From Solenopsis invicta (lineage: Eukaryota; Arthropoda; Insecta; Hymenoptera; Formicidae): a stretch of 64,000 nt of DNA. This document shows, one piece after another, positions 24,833 through 37,977 of this stretch. The stretch is taken from contig NC_052669.1 of the NCBI RefSeq assembly GCF_016802725.1, forward strand, positions 18,195,770 to 18,259,769, written 5' to 3'. Position numbers and translations under genes: made by a program. Each line of letters starts with the position of its first letter. Position 1 is the first letter of the stretch. Below the pieces are notes generated by a model, which ran no database searches, was not told the DNA's origin, and saw nothing but the letters and a program-made list of their open reading frames with translations.

Positions 24833-24870
24833 GGGGGAGGGGAGGGGAAGGGGTGGGGAGGGGGGTGGGT
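24833..24870 (+). other. Long G-rich tract, potential multi-G-quadruplex
   Basis: Thirty-eight bases that are nearly all G, with at least seven runs of three or more G separated by one or two A or T. It is the densest G tract in the window. Confidence 0.7.
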
Positions 24871-25768
24871 GAGCACGAGATGCGAGATGAGGAGAGAAAG
24901 CGCTTTACGATGAAACCCGATGCTCGATAATAATCGCGACCGAGCGGCGCGCGGTGGATGCACTTTCCTGCCGTGCGATATCATAACAAAGCCTTACATT
25001 AGCCTTACATTACCGCACTGCGGACTCTCGTCTTTCAACGATATCAATCTGTCCGAGCCAGCGGTTATCGATCACGCTAATTGGTAATCTTCCGACGCAT
25101 TCGCTCTCGATTACGGATAGTCGAACGAGACGCGATTGCTTTGCATAAAAGATTGCCGGGCTGCCGATATCAATGTCTGTCAATTTTACGATCTCAAAAT
25201 GTTCTCATACAATGCTTGTTATTTACGTACATTGCGTTTGAATATTGTATGATCAACGTACAATAGCAATGGAGGAAAAGCTGAAATATAGAGATGGATA
25301 TGAGAAGGATGTGATACATAAATTAGTATTTGCGCGGATACTCGATACTTTTTGTAAAATATGCATCTATATAAACTTTGTATTCGCTTTAAGGGACGAA
25401 AATTTGAACGAAACCAAAAATGGAGCAGTTGTTGGTTAAATAAAATTAATTTTTAAACAGCCGCAAAAAATACTGTCCGTCTTCCTTAATCTTTTCTAAC
25501 TATCTTCACATAATATCTTTCCGTATGCATCGTTGATCTCCCATCCTGATTATAACGTCGATCGCGTTAATGGACCCGGCGAATCGCATAATCGGGCATA
25601 ATTGCATAATGACCGAGGACTTATTACGATTCATTACAGTCTATCGATGTCAGAGGCTTGCGTCCCCGTAAATTATGAGTCCGTAACGCTCGAACCGATT
25701 CCCATGTGCGACACGTTCTCGCCGGGCCATTAAACCGCATAATAAGTAGTCCACGAAATGATCCTTCC

Positions 25769-25806
25769 TATATAAGGCGACGGACTTCAAGGCAGCTCAA
25801 TCAATC
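25769..25806 (+). promoter_or_regulatory. Candidate pol II core promoter: TATA box plus initiator
   Basis: TATATAAG at 25769-25776 is followed by TCAATC at 25797-25802, which matches the insect initiator TCANTY. The A at 25799 lies 30 bases from the first T of the TATA box, the normal spacing; a second TCAATC starts at 25801. No open frame or convincing splice donor follows before the repeat at 25931, so any transcript would begin with a noncoding exon. A chance match in 64 kb is quite possible. Confidence 0.3.
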
Positions 25807-25930
25807 GTCGGACACGTCAGAAAAAAAAGCAGTTTCCATATATTTAACATTTAAACGAAAAAAAAAGGATACCTTGGTTGTATAAAAATAGACATTTAAT
25901 TTATTCCGGTATTGAATCGTATAATAGATG

Positions 25931-26399
25931 TACTGAGAGAAAAAATATCTTGAAACAAAAAAATTTAATTAACACAAAAGAATTATTTATTCGATGAGTC
26001 CTAATAGTTTATTTACTTGCAAGTCTAGTAAAGTTAAAAATTTCTCAATTGAAATATTTATGTAAATAAAATGTAGAAATATAATTCTTAATCGAGTAAT
26101 TTTTTCTTGCAGGTTTAGAAAATATTTACTGTTGAATTATTTTTATATTCAAGATAATCTGATCTTTTAATCTAACAATAAGAGAACAATTTAATCAAGT
26201 GTAATAATATTATTAGAAAATTCCGTTTTGGAAAATCATTATGTAAATGTAAAAAAATGTAAGATGTTAAGATAATATGTCTAGTTACTTCATATTTTTA
26301 TTTATATCAGAACAAACAAATGCTTGCATCAAAATATGTGGTTTTAGGGAAATGTATTTTTTTCATTCGAAAAAATTTTTCTCTCAGTGCGTGATAAAT
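25931..26399 (+). mobile_element. Repeat family E, copy 1 (469 bp)
   Basis: The ends TACTGAGAGAAAAAA and TTTTTCTCTCAGTG are inverted. The body aligns from end to end with 35524-35943: shared blocks include TTTCTCAATTGAAATATTTA, TGTAAATAAAATG, AGAACAAACAAATGCTTGCA and TCAAAATATGTGGTTTTAG. There is no coding capacity. Its left end lies 130 bp from a candidate core promoter. Confidence 0.75.
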
Positions 26400-29300
26400 T
26401 AAACGCATTTAAATTATTATAATTAATTCACGTTTGTTAGTGCAATATTCAAATAAATTCGTTTCCATAACGCTAGCTTAAAAGTTTATATGTAATAATC
26501 GATTTACAAGACATCGTAACAAGTAAAAAGATTATCTGCTGCATTTTATTACAATTCACTACACCCTCGTCTTTCTATTATCCTGTTTGTGCTCCTTGTG
26601 ATTTTTCCACTCTCTTATTATGCGCCAGTATTTCTTCTGTGTCTCTTTTTATATCATCGATGTGGTATCTCGGGAATAGAGGTGGTTTCATTACAGGAAC
26701 ATCGCAGGCAGCGTTTTCTACGCTTCCGGAAAAATGCTACAAAAAGTATCATCAACGTACACGGTAGAAAAGAGAGAAAGAAGGAGAAAAAAAGATCGAG
26801 ACATATCGCAATCGCATCGCTGACGTTGCGCCGCAGATATTTTCTTTCCGCGGAAAACGCCGAGAGAGAATGCCGCGGATATGAGAAATAAAATCGCTAC
26901 GAGGATACGGCGGAAGCGTGTGAGTGGCTACGGCGACTGTGAAGTGGGCGATTGAAGAAATTCGGATATACATGAAAAGTGTATGTGCCCGCGCGCGGAC
27001 ACGCGAGAGAGAGAGAGAGAGAGAGGAAACACGGGAGCGCACAGTCGCCGGATCTTGTAGGTCCTCGCAGGTTCGCGAGGAGAAATTTTCTCGCCGACGT
27101 ATAATGCCGTTCACGAGCGCGACTTTCCGACCGCGTCGGAAAGTTCGCTGTGAATGACCGCTCGGGAATAGACGTAGAAAATGGAAGAAGTTTATATCCT
27201 CGTGACGAATTTTTAATTCGATCCGGCGAGAATGGAAGACGAACTTTGCAAACTTATTACGCAAGTTCGAAGTTTTAATTCGACCCGACCGGAGACACGT
27301 GTAACATTGAGAATTAAAAGTTCCATTTGCGTCCACCTGAGTAACATTCTACTGCACATTCGCGCGCTCGTGCAGCTTTTAACTTTGAGAACTTCTTGCT
27401 TGCTTGTAAGGCAAAGCTCATTGAAGCTTCGACGTTTCTCATGAACAAAAAGTCTACTTTAAATTGGTAGAGATTCGCGCGAAAAAAGCATCTTATATGA
27501 GCAGTACAATGTAATTTTCTTCTCCCTGTAAAAATTATCTCGCGCTCTTCATGGGTGAGTGGGAAGAAAAAACGTTTTGCGAGAGGGCTGAAGAGTCTGC
27601 GTGCGAACACGAGCACAGACGACGACACGCGTGTCTGACGGTCGCCGTCGCATTAAGGACAACGCCGAGGGGTGGCTTTCGTACGGGTAAATCGCGACAG
27701 CTCAGCACTATGAAGCAACGAGGAGAGAAAACAACGATAGAAAAGACAGAGGAGACGGAGAAAGTCCGAAGGGACGAAGGATGAGGTCTCGAGATCCGAC
27801 ATGCCTCGCACTCGTGTCTCCTCGCCTTGTAGGAATTTCAGAGGACTTTCGTGCTGGCTTCTTGCTTTCTTCTTTTTGATCCCCACTCGAAGCTACCTCC
27901 ATTTTTCTCGCAGTATTCAATACAGTTACACGGCGAGTTTCTGGTTGAATTTGAAAGCCAGCCATCGGGAACTGACACGCAATCATTTTTCTTTATGCCA
28001 AGGAAATGATAAATGTACGTGGTAGCGTTTAGCGAACAGCTAAGCATTTTTAAAAATGTTTTTATTATTTTCCAAATGTTTGCAAAGCTGCTAATCGATG
28101 TTAGACGAGTAAATATGCTTCTTACAAAACAATATGTTATAGCAAGCATGGACTCTACTTTTTTTTTAATTTCTTTAAAGAAACAGTAATTTTGATAAAA
28201 TAATTAATTGGACAGTCTGCAACTTAATTACACTTATGATAAATTCATCACTGCATCTCCCAGGGTTTCGCTTCCTATCCATTGTCAACCCTTGTCGCAC
28301 ACATCCTTCCTACGAAATGTTTCCCACGAATTTTCCGGCGCACCCTTGAAAACGCCCTTTTCCCTCTGGAAGTCTCGCTCTCGCGCCAATTGTCTGGGAA
28401 GTTCAGCCAGTATCATATTCTCCTAATAGTGCAACGAGATCCGCCTCGTCGGTGGAACGGTCTAGATAAGGAACGCAGGAGCGCTCTCGCCGGTAGCGAA
28501 AGATTTGTTTTTATCTCGCGCACCGGGAAAACGTCGAGTAAGGTTTCCATTCGGGGGAGAAAAATTACGCTGTTCCGTGCCAGATAATCGCGAGGATCGC
28601 GAAGGGATGTGTATTACTCCTGGGAGGCGGCAACCTTACCGAAAGTATGTGAGAAGGGTCAGGTGCCGTCGCATATCTTCCTTTTACGATACGAACAAGC
28701 GGTGCGACGGAAGCTAAGATGCTTTAAAGAAATGAACCCGGGTCCGAAACAAAATACTGCTTCGGGAGTAAAGGGTAAATTTTTGCGCCATTAGTCTGAG
28801 TTTCGAGAGAGTAACTTGTCTTTTCAAGATAGACGTTGCGAATTGTTTTTCGCTCGTTGAAGTCATTCAGCCTCGGAAAATCGCAGAAATACTTTTCAAT
28901 CGATACTCAGTACTGAGCTTTGCATTTATTTTTATTAACGTTACTATAAAAATTCCCTAAACAATCCCTCTGTATCCCTCAAGAAAAAGTGTTTCAATAA
29001 ATCGATTGATTACTATATCAATAACTGATAAATGATAAACTAATCGGTTTATTAAAGTACATTTTCCTAAGTGATATTATTTAATGTACAACAAAAAGGA
29101 AAAAAAAAACAGTATTCACGCTGCTCTCCGAAAATATCTTATTATGCTTATTAGCGCGAGAAAATTATAAATATTCCTAAATCACATCTTTCTGGTGTAA
29201 CAAAGAAGATTGATGTCCCCGACAAAACAATTGGACCAGAAATTTCAACATCTGAGAAATTTCATCCGAGAGCCTTCCCTTATCAAGAGAGTTTTCAGGA

Positions 29301-29631
29301 GCAGACAATCATGTGCCCTTTATGGTCACTGAACGAATCGTGGCAAACCCTTCCACAAACCCTCCTTCCATCGAGAGAAGTCTCACGAACGCACTCTCCG
29401 ATCTTCCGGGATAACCTTCCACCCCACCTGAGTCGAAGCTCTCGACTGCACCCGCGGGATATATTCTTCTTTCCCCGTCGGAAGATTTCCTTCGCGGGAT
29501 TAAATCCAAAGAGCTTTTAATTAGACACGTAAAAGGAAAAAAAACCGGAGGAAAGGGGAAAAATAATAAAGATTTTTTTTACCGACGATAGAGCGAACGT
29601 CGAGTCTCTGCGAAAACCGGTGAATGAATGT
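26400..29631. other. No gene seen
   Basis: CpG-rich 26650-27960 and 28260-28800, AT-rich elsewhere. The 194-codon minus-strand frame at 26752-27336 includes a stretch encoded by the (GA)n repeat and overlaps plus-strand frames, so it is probably random. Confidence 0.5.
27005..27025 (+). repeat. (GA)n microsatellite
   Basis: About ten GA units in a CpG-rich block. Confidence 0.93.
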
Positions 29632-29865
29632 GCACACGGAAAGAACAATTTTATTGCAGTATCTAAAAGTTTAGCTAGATACAGATCAGAAAAATAATTT
29701 TATATTGAACAATCAAAATAATTATGTGGGACGCCCAAAATAATGTTGCTGCAAATAATTTTGACATTTTAGCAACCAAGTTAAATATCCGATACGTCTT
29801 TTAAATGGTTCAACGTAATTCTTTTCAGATCTGTATTTCAGCAAAATTGCTTTTATTCCGTGTGC
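29632..29865. mobile_element. Palindromic MITE family A, copy 3 (best preserved)
   Basis: The terminal inverted repeat starts GCACACGGAA and ends TTCCGTGTGC after small internal differences. Inner blocks are TTTAGCTAGATACAGATCAG, GAAAATAATTTT, ATCAAAATAATTATGTGG and the mirrored TCAGATCTGTATTTCAGCAA. The length is 234 bp. No clear target duplication is visible. Confidence 0.8.
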
Positions 29866-32800
29866 GACGTAAAATATTTTATTATCAGGAATTGCGCGAA
29901 ATTTAGTTTATTCCAGCTGCGAAATTCTCTTCGAAATTCTCGTCGAAAATTAATTTCGCTCGCGAGACGTGACGAGGAGAAGCGGAATGATTGATGGCAG
30001 TTGTCTCGTTCACCATCATCGTTACCGCATCGCGCATATTCAGACAATACCCTTTAAAAGGGTGCGACTGTAGATGCGCACTCGACCCTTCGTCGCAGTC
30101 GCATTGCACCGGCATCGCACCTGCAGTGCGGCTGCTGTAACTCACGTGTACCTCTCGCTTTTAAAGACCGAGAGAGTGGAAATCGAAGTTAAGGGCAGTG
30201 GCGATTAGAAGAGGGTGGGCCACGCTCGCAGCCACCCCTTTTCCTCGCGCGAACGCACGATACACCAGGGCCACTCTCTCCGTCCCGCTCCGCTTCGCTC
30301 GCTCGCTTGCTCGCTCGAGAAAAATTCGCTTCGATCATCGTAGCATCGTAGCATCGAAGACACATCGGGATATCTCGCGCACTCGAGTCGGATCATTAAG
30401 TTTGAAAATTACGCCGCTCCGCCCGTGGGCGTTGTCGAATTATGACGCTTCGAAGTTTGGGAAGCTTCGCGACGTCATACACACTCGCCAGTCCGTGGGA
30501 ACGGACCTTCGTTAAGGTTCGCCGTACCGCTTCTCAGGTCAGGGTCACTTGATTACGTTAACTGCAATTTGGGGCTCTTGGCGCCCGTATTAGTTTACGC
30601 GTTCCGAGTGTAATACAATATAGATAATGTATCGACAGTTGTGTTTAAACTGCACATTTAAGTAACATTTCTCCGATATCTTTCTGAAAATCATGAAAAC
30701 GCTGCAAGTATCTTTAAAGAGCGTAATTATGGCTAATCACGAGAACCAACGGTGAACAAATTGTATTCTACTGACAAATAAAATTACGTAAGCATATTTA
30801 GCGTATATTTTATCTACTTTTAAAATGTGTGTGTGTGACGCATTCCACCTTTGCCCTTTCTCTCTTTTATAAATTTGTCTGCAGGCAAATTAAACAGCTA
30901 AGATATTACCAGATTTTTCAAATTTTTCCTCTTCCCTCACATGTGCGCTGAAAGCGAAGCTCCACTTGTACGCGTTTCTTCTCTTCAACTTTCTTTCTTG
31001 AAGAATTTAATTACTGTTGCATGATGTAGTTTCAAACGCGCGGCGAGCGCACAGAATACCAAAGGATTAAATAACGAAGTAGTACGGGCAATCGTGTTAC
31101 GCGTACAAAATTCCCTCGAACCACCGCGAGCGTGACGAAGAAGCGACTCCAGCTTTCTAGCGGGGCTATCTGATCACCGGAAGCGCGACGTAATGGGAAC
31201 GTAAGGCGTTACCGCTACGCGCGTTTCCGCTGTGAATTCGTCGCGATTTGAATCTCTTGCGTCCGTCGCGAAAGATCGGGGGACGCGTGGCGCAGCCTCT
31301 GCATCCTTCTGGCGCCTACGGATTCATTCATCGCGCGGCCCCGGCGATTATTATTATTCCCTCTCGTCGGACTCTTTTCCTCCGCGAGGTCACGAGCCAC
31401 GTAATAGGCCGCGAGGAGGGGCGCCTCTTTTAGAAATTGCCGGGAGAAATTGCGAGGTGACTTTGCACACGCGCCGGAGCTCTATGCGCCTACCTGCGGG
31501 GCAGTTTAAATCCTATCGACGAGAGGAATCTCTTGGCTCGAATTACGGTCAATCGCACCGTACGAGCGAGATATATTTTTGCGGAGAAAGTGGACGAATA
31601 GTTGTTGGACGATTAGCGACGACAGCGCCGGCCGGCATGCCGATATGATGCGTAATAACGGCGAACAATAGCGAATAAATTGACTGTTTAACGGATAATA
31701 TTTCGTATTAGAAACTAACAATCATAGCAAATTGAGAATCAATACTGTCGATGTATGCTAATGATATTTTGTAGTTAAAATAATAGGTGTACTGTAATGT
31801 ATCAAGTGTCTCTGATGTTAATATGTAAATGGATTCGGATTATCAAATAAAAATTAGAAAAACGTTTCGATAGAAAAATGAAATAAATCGACAATATTTT
31901 TGCCCAATCTACCGAAGCATACTTACGTTACATCGAAAAACGATAATCAATACAGTATAATGAGTACGCATTATACAAAGTATGGGGGATAGTTTTACAT
32001 TTCAAAATGGCAGTTGGCCTTGCAAGTCAATGCGAGTTTGACATGGGAGATTGAATTTATCATTCCGTGAATGTAATAACGACTTTGTACTTAACTTCAA
32101 CGAACGGAATATTAATTCTTTCTATTGTGGTTCTTATCGCGCGCGTCGAGTTTTCTATTATAAGCTTTCTCTTTTATAGTCTTTCATAGGTAAACATTCG
32201 ATTATTAATCATCTACGCATGTTATTTCATGTCTCTGTCATAATTTCCCAATAAAACATTTATAAGCCTACATTTATTTATACGATATATTCTCTATGGC
32301 TAAAAATTCGCTCGTTAAAATAAATTAAAAAATATGCTACATAATTTTATAAATTTCCCTATTGTTCCGTGCACAATGTGCGATTCGATGTCAAGGTGGT
32401 AAGGCGTAAAAAAAAATAAATAAAGAAATTCACGATGTAAAGGGACGGTGAAAAACTCATATCCTTAAGCTTCGATTTAAATCTTCCAAAGCCAACTCTC
32501 CAATTTCCGTCATATCTTTCGCGTGTACATTATACCATTCGGAGTATCCAATATTTCGAGCGAGGAAAAAAGGATCGCGGTTTCTGAGCCCTGCGGTGTA
32601 ATAAAATCCGATTCGAATCCGGTCCTTCGGCATGCCAAATATTGGAACAATTTCAATCTCCGCACGTTCCAGATTACAACAGAGTACTCTCAAAACGTGG
32701 ATTTACGTCGCAGAATTTGATCGCGCCGTATTCCCGTCGAATGCTCATCGAATATATCTCGCAAGCCGACCTAATCCGGCAAACGCTCGCGATTCCCCGC

Positions 32801-33792
32801 GTCTCGAAGACGGCCTCTCTCACCGGAGAGCTACATCCAGAGACGCATTACGCACACCCTCTGTCGTAATGCTACCCTTCCGAGCCCCGTCGTTAACCCT
32901 CTCGCGTGATATCGTACCTTTTTCTCCATCGAACGTCATCCCCCATCGGTTTCGGCGTGCTGCGCTGCTATCACCTGGCAGGTTCACAATTTTTTCAACT
33001 GTTCACAATGTAATTATGTACTCGCACTCGGATACTTATGCACTAATCTCTCTAATCGCGATCACGCTCGTGACACGAGCGAGCGAGCAGAAAAAAAAAC
33101 GGAGCAAGCTACCTCCACACGCGACGGTAGCTCAACAGAGACTGAGCACTGCTGCCGGCTACCGAGAGAGGATAGTGGGAGGTCGACAGGGCCGTAGGGA
33201 AAGGGTGCCTCAACTCGATGTACACGCGATGCGCCCCGAAGGGATATCGATATCAAGGGAATGTCCTGTCCGCAAATTACCGGATTTTTACAGAACACGA
33301 GGGAGAGTTGAATACCGCTCTCTCCATCGGGTGTCACGTGCACCAAATAAGGTAAAATTCCACGGGAAGTTCGCATCTTCCTGTATAGACGACGTTTAGG
33401 AAATTTCCGGTATAGAGATAGAACAGAATATTTATCTCTTTTATTAGGATATTAACCTCCGAAAATTGCCAGATGAAGAAAAAGAAAAATATTTAACGAT
33501 TACAAGAGACGTAAAAGATAGAAAAATTCAAATTGAAATATAAAGATAGGACAACAATTATAAAAATTAAAACTGTGCTTTTTTAAAGTGCATATGCTTG
33601 CATTATCCTTGAAAACGGCACGACTATTTTTTTTTTAAGAATCGAGTTTCTATAAGAAATTAACATGATTTTCTCTTATTAGTCGCTTCTTATTTCTAAT
33701 CCCTTCAAAAATGTTAAGTATTTATTTCACTCCAAAAAGAATAAATTCCGAATTATTAAATAGATTATTGGAATCGATAATTCTAGGAAACG
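29866..33792. other. No gene seen: contains the longest open frame
   Basis: CpG-rich 29880-30600, 31020-31650 and 32480-33400, with AT-rich DNA between. The 255-codon plus-strand frame at 32632-33399 lies here (see findings). No splice-site-bounded exon could be supported. Confidence 0.5.
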
Positions 33793-34026
33793 CACCTGGA
33801 AAAAAAGCATCGAATCGAGAATCATCTTCTCACATGTAAGCAAGATTATAAAATCTTCTTGAAAGAATTTAATAATCTTAAACGGGTATAAACTTGCTAA
33901 CATAAAGAAAGAAAATTTTTTACGTAAGAAACAAATTTCTTCGCGTAATCAAATTCTTTCAAGATTTCGTACTCTTGCCTATGTATGAGAATGATTGTTA
34001 ATTCGATAATTTTCTTTCCGCGCATG
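33793..34026. mobile_element. MITE family C, full copy
   Basis: The left arm (GAATCGAGAATCATCTTCTC, ACATGTAAGCAAGATTATAA, TCTTGAAAGAATTT) pairs with the reverse complement of the right arm (AAATTCTTTCAAGATTTCGT, ACTCTTGCCTATGTATGAGA, TTCGATAATTTTCTTTCC). Arms are about 75 bp, with a second small hairpin in the centre. Boundaries are approximate to a few bases. Confidence 0.72.
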
Positions 34027-34631
34027 CAGCCGCATTGAATAGTTATTCATACGTCGCTCGAAACCTACACCCCTTTTATGCGACGTTCCTCGATTGCAAC
34101 GATACATGCAACAAATCCTGCATCGCCCACGCAATTTCACGCGGTCACGTCATCGTCGTTTGTCCGTCCGTTCGTTCGTTCGGACGACGCGTGTGCGTAA
34201 TCGCCATTAGGTCCAAAAAGAAAAAGGAAAAAGGTGCACCATAAAATCCGCACGCCCTTGTTCCTGCGCGCGATGTCACTCACTCGGTTGAAGGGATCAT
34301 CCGGGGATACTCTCCCCTCGTATCACCCTTCTTCGGAGGGTAGCGTTTCTGCGCTCACTCCCGCTATGCATCCGATTAGCATACGGCCGGCCGGCTTGCG
34401 TTGGCGATGTCTCGATGAAGCAGAAAATCGAGGCTCCAAGTGACGGGGCCACAGGACGAGCTCGTTCACGTGGCTTAAAAAACATTGCGCAAAAGAGCAA
34501 ATGACGACGGCACGAGAGATCTCATATTAATAAACGTCGGCCGCAAGGATTATTTTAACGACCTGTCGATTGTAGATTACAATTAAGTTAAATTTACATT
34601 TTTGATTGTACACGCATGTCATTATTTATTA

Positions 34632-34900
34632 CACTGAGAGAAATATTTGGTGAGGTCAGCCAAAGCTTACAATTAGTCGAATAGTGATCAAATGCATTTT
34701 ATAGTTGTAATTATTAAATATGTAAATGTTGACCAAACAATTTGCAGCCTTAACCAATTAATTATTTTCATATAACTAATTATCAAATGTTTCATTAAAT
34801 GTGATTAAATTTTTGATACCAGTAACTACAAAATTTGTTTAATTAAATAATAATATTTAACTAAATTTGGGTTGATCTCACCAAAATACTTCTCTCAGTG
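34632..34900. mobile_element. 269-bp TA-flanked MITE (CACTGAGAG ends)
   Basis: It starts CACTGAGAGAAATATTTGGT after TA (34630-34631) and ends with the mirrored ACTTCTCTCAGTG before TA (34901-34902). The inverted repeat is about 33 bp and includes GAGGTCAGCC against GGTTGATCTC. It fits Tc1/mariner-type MITEs. Confidence 0.85.
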
Positions 34901-35523
34901 TATTAACACATTTAACAACAATAAAATCTATTCTTGCCATTTTGGAGACCGATTATTCTTATATACAACTCTACGACGCTTTCAGATCGTAAAGCAATTA
35001 TTAAGTAAGAATAGTGTCGCCGAAACCGTCAGATTTCTAATTCGTTAGACGCGAAGTTTATTGAGTTCTGTGTCCTCGATTTTCGATTATTGATCGATCT
35101 ATATATCAGACCCGAGCGTGCACTTCCATCGCGCGAGCTACATTAATGATGAAAACGCCGTAACCCAGGAATTCCTGTGTCTACCACATTAATTAGATTC
35201 ATTGTTATACTATGGCAATTCGCGTATTCATGCGTATTATTCGACCGTTCAATATGTTTACAATATAGGTTGACGTATAACTAGACGTTTTGGAAGCATT
35301 ACAAAAGGGAGCACAATACTTGTTTGGATTTCGTCTTTTCCTTCTTTTTCCTTCTTTCTTTGGTTTTGTTCTGTTCAAATTTCGTGTACTATCATATTGT
35401 TTGGGTAAATAAAATCAAGAAGTTGTAAAAAATAATATAAACATTTTCACAGAAAAGAGATCTTACACTAACAGATAAGATCGCAAAATGCCAAAGAAAA
35501 TGTTTTCAAATAAAATATTAGTC

Positions 35524-35943
35524 ACATTGAGAGAAAGAATATCGTAAAACAAAAGTATTTTACTTAACGCAAAAAAATTATTTACTCGGTGAAAATGGCT
35601 TATTTATTTGCAGTTAAAAATTTCTTAATTGAAATATTTATGTAAATAAAATGAAATAATTTTTAATCAAGCATTTTTTTCTTACTGTTCTAGAAAACAT
35701 TGACACTGTATTCAAGGCAATCAGATTTTTTAATCTAAAAAAATAATTAAGTTTATTATTATTAGCTTATTTATGAAATCATTATTTCAATGTACAAAAT
35801 TGTAGTAATACAAAATTATATATTTCAAGTAATATGTCTATTTAAAAATAAATATTTTTACTTAAACAGAACAAACGAATGTTTGCATCAAAATATATGG
35901 TTTTAAGAAATTTTTTTTTTCCATTAAAAAAATTTCCTCACTA
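35524..35943 (+). mobile_element. Repeat family E, copy 2 (about 420 bp)
   Basis: Same family and orientation as 25931-26399, with ends CATTGAGAGAAAGAAT and AAATTTCCTCACTAT. Shared blocks are TTTCTTAATTGAAATATTTA, TGTAAATAAAATG, AGAACAAACGAATGTTTGCA and TCAAAATATATGGTTTTAAG. Both termini have decayed more than in copy 1. Confidence 0.75.
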
Positions 35944-37973
35944 TAAGAAAATAAAATTTCGAGCAGACCCGAGCAGAGCAGCAGAGTTAAATAAATCACT
36001 CTAATGTATTAGATCTGTAACTATTGATACTAGTGATGATTTATGAGTTACAACATATGACAATTCTAATTTCCACTACGATACATCTTCATAATTAAAT
36101 GTTTGACCGCAAGGTAATAGATTAATAAGACAATAATTGACAGTTTGACATGGCAAGAGGAATCATATCGGATATGAATACGTATCTTTTGCCCCGTTCG
36201 CCTACCGGTCGTCCAGTAGAAAATAGAGATAAAACGCACCCACCTTGGCAGCTCGTGCGCGCCAGCTATGCCACTCCTGAAATTGATCGTGATTGATCGA
36301 CCATTAATTTTTTATCTAATAACGAAGAGTGGCGCGACCGATAATGGACTCGGGCTAGTTAAAGCTCGCGGCGCTTATCAAAGTTTCGCTAAAGCGATTA
36401 CGCTCTCACCAGAAAATTCAATGTAATGTTATCGGGTTTCGTTAAAATTCACTTATACGGAAAAATGATTAAGCCTCCATGCGCCTCTGCATCTAAATTT
36501 ATCTCGCCTGAAAATTGCATTTCGCTTTGTAGCGTTGTTTGCCGCTTGAAACTAAGTTAACTGAGAAATCAAATCGCGTCGGGAAAGTTCTAACGAAATT
36601 CGACAAGTCATTTGTGTTTCTAATTATCTAAACACCGGTTGATCTGCTTTCACAATCTCGGTTAATGAGGATTCACGACGGTATAATGGCACGTAATTAT
36701 TTCCCGCATGTAAAACGAATACGGAATGATTTCGACACAAAGGACACTTAATTATTTCAACGGAACTACGTCGATCAAACTCTTATTACTCCACTTTGTG
36801 CTTATCAATGCGTGCGTAACGGCGAGTAACAATGGCGTTACGTGAGCGGGCTTCTATCCTTAATGTTCGAGCAGTTCGAATTTATTTCGCCACACGCGCT
36901 ATTATTCAGCGCGCTTTCTCTGACGGCCTGCACTTGTCCGTATAAAATCCTACTTTTCAGCATAAAAAAAGAGAATTCCACCGCCATCAAACAGCTTTTA
37001 CGAGAGTCGTAAAGTTACGGGTAGCGCCGGAGGGCTGGTACGTACGTATAGCTACCTAGTCGAACTCGCGTTTGTGTCTGGAAAGGAGATACGGCTAGTC
37101 GAAATAAAAAGAAAATCCAATAACGCACAAATTCTAACGAAAAGTCGCGCACTCGCAAGGCACATTATTTTTGAGGACGATTCCTCGTTTTATGCGGAGG
37201 GATAAACGTTGAGAAGGGAGACACCCGCGGTCGTCACGGAAATTCTATATCCTAGATCTTAGGCCTTTTTATTGTGATACGATACTTTTATGGAAAAACG
37301 TATCGTATATCTCTTTTCTATCCGAGACGGAGAAGTAGCTGTGCGGTATTTCCAGAGTTAAAACGCGCACTCGTGGATCGGCAGTCATAAATCAAACCGG
37401 CCGCGGATTCGAGGCCTGCTCGCAGCACACACACGCGAGTTTGACCGGGCAAACGAGAATGTATCCGTGGACGTCGTAAAATTGATATTTATCCTGGCTG
37501 GCATCCAGCGCGGAAGCTGCGCCAGCTTTTCCGCGGATAATGCGGCGCGCGGCGTGATTATGTCGTGCCGGAAGCCGCAGACGGCGAGCCGTTTCTTTTT
37601 CTTTTTTTTTTTATTCGCCCGGTCCTTTTTTCGCTCGCGCCACTTTTCAGCCGAGGATTAGAAAGACGCGCAGCAGACGAGGTCGACAGGAAAATTAACT
37701 CGTCGCTCGTCGAAAGTCAGAAATATCTTGAATGAAGATACTCGCGATCGATCGATTACTTTTGCCGCTTGACATACGGAGTATAATGTCGCGTAGAAAA
37801 TAAGCGCGATAACAGGGTAAAATGCACGGAAAGCCCTCGAGCTATATATGTTGAGCCAGGATTTTTCCACTTTAGCATTCTACGATAGCATATAGCTTTT
37901 CTCAGCCGTCGACCAACAAATAGGTTTTGATCACTGCAACTTGCGTGGAAAGTCCGATTTATTTTAAGGATGT
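35944..37973. other. No gene seen
   Basis: Moderately CpG-rich and apparently unique. One hairpin, ATACGATAC/GTATCGTAT, lies at 37277-37308 with a 14-base loop. No open frame exceeds 76 codons. Confidence 0.55.
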
Positions 37974-37977
37974 TTTG

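Larger units (their letters stand above)
23745..25768. other. No gene seen: CpG-rich block with G/C tracts
   Basis: CpG-rich up to about 25150, with the C-rich tract at 24171 and the G-rich tract at 24833, then AT-rich. A CAGCAACAGCAGCAGCAACA run at 24074 is a short CAG/CAA repeat and is not in a supported reading frame. Confidence 0.5.

Noticed and set aside
26752..27336. 194-codon minus-strand frame
   Set aside because: Part is encoded by the (GA)n repeat, it overlaps open frames on the other strand, and it has no domain or signal sequence that I recognise.
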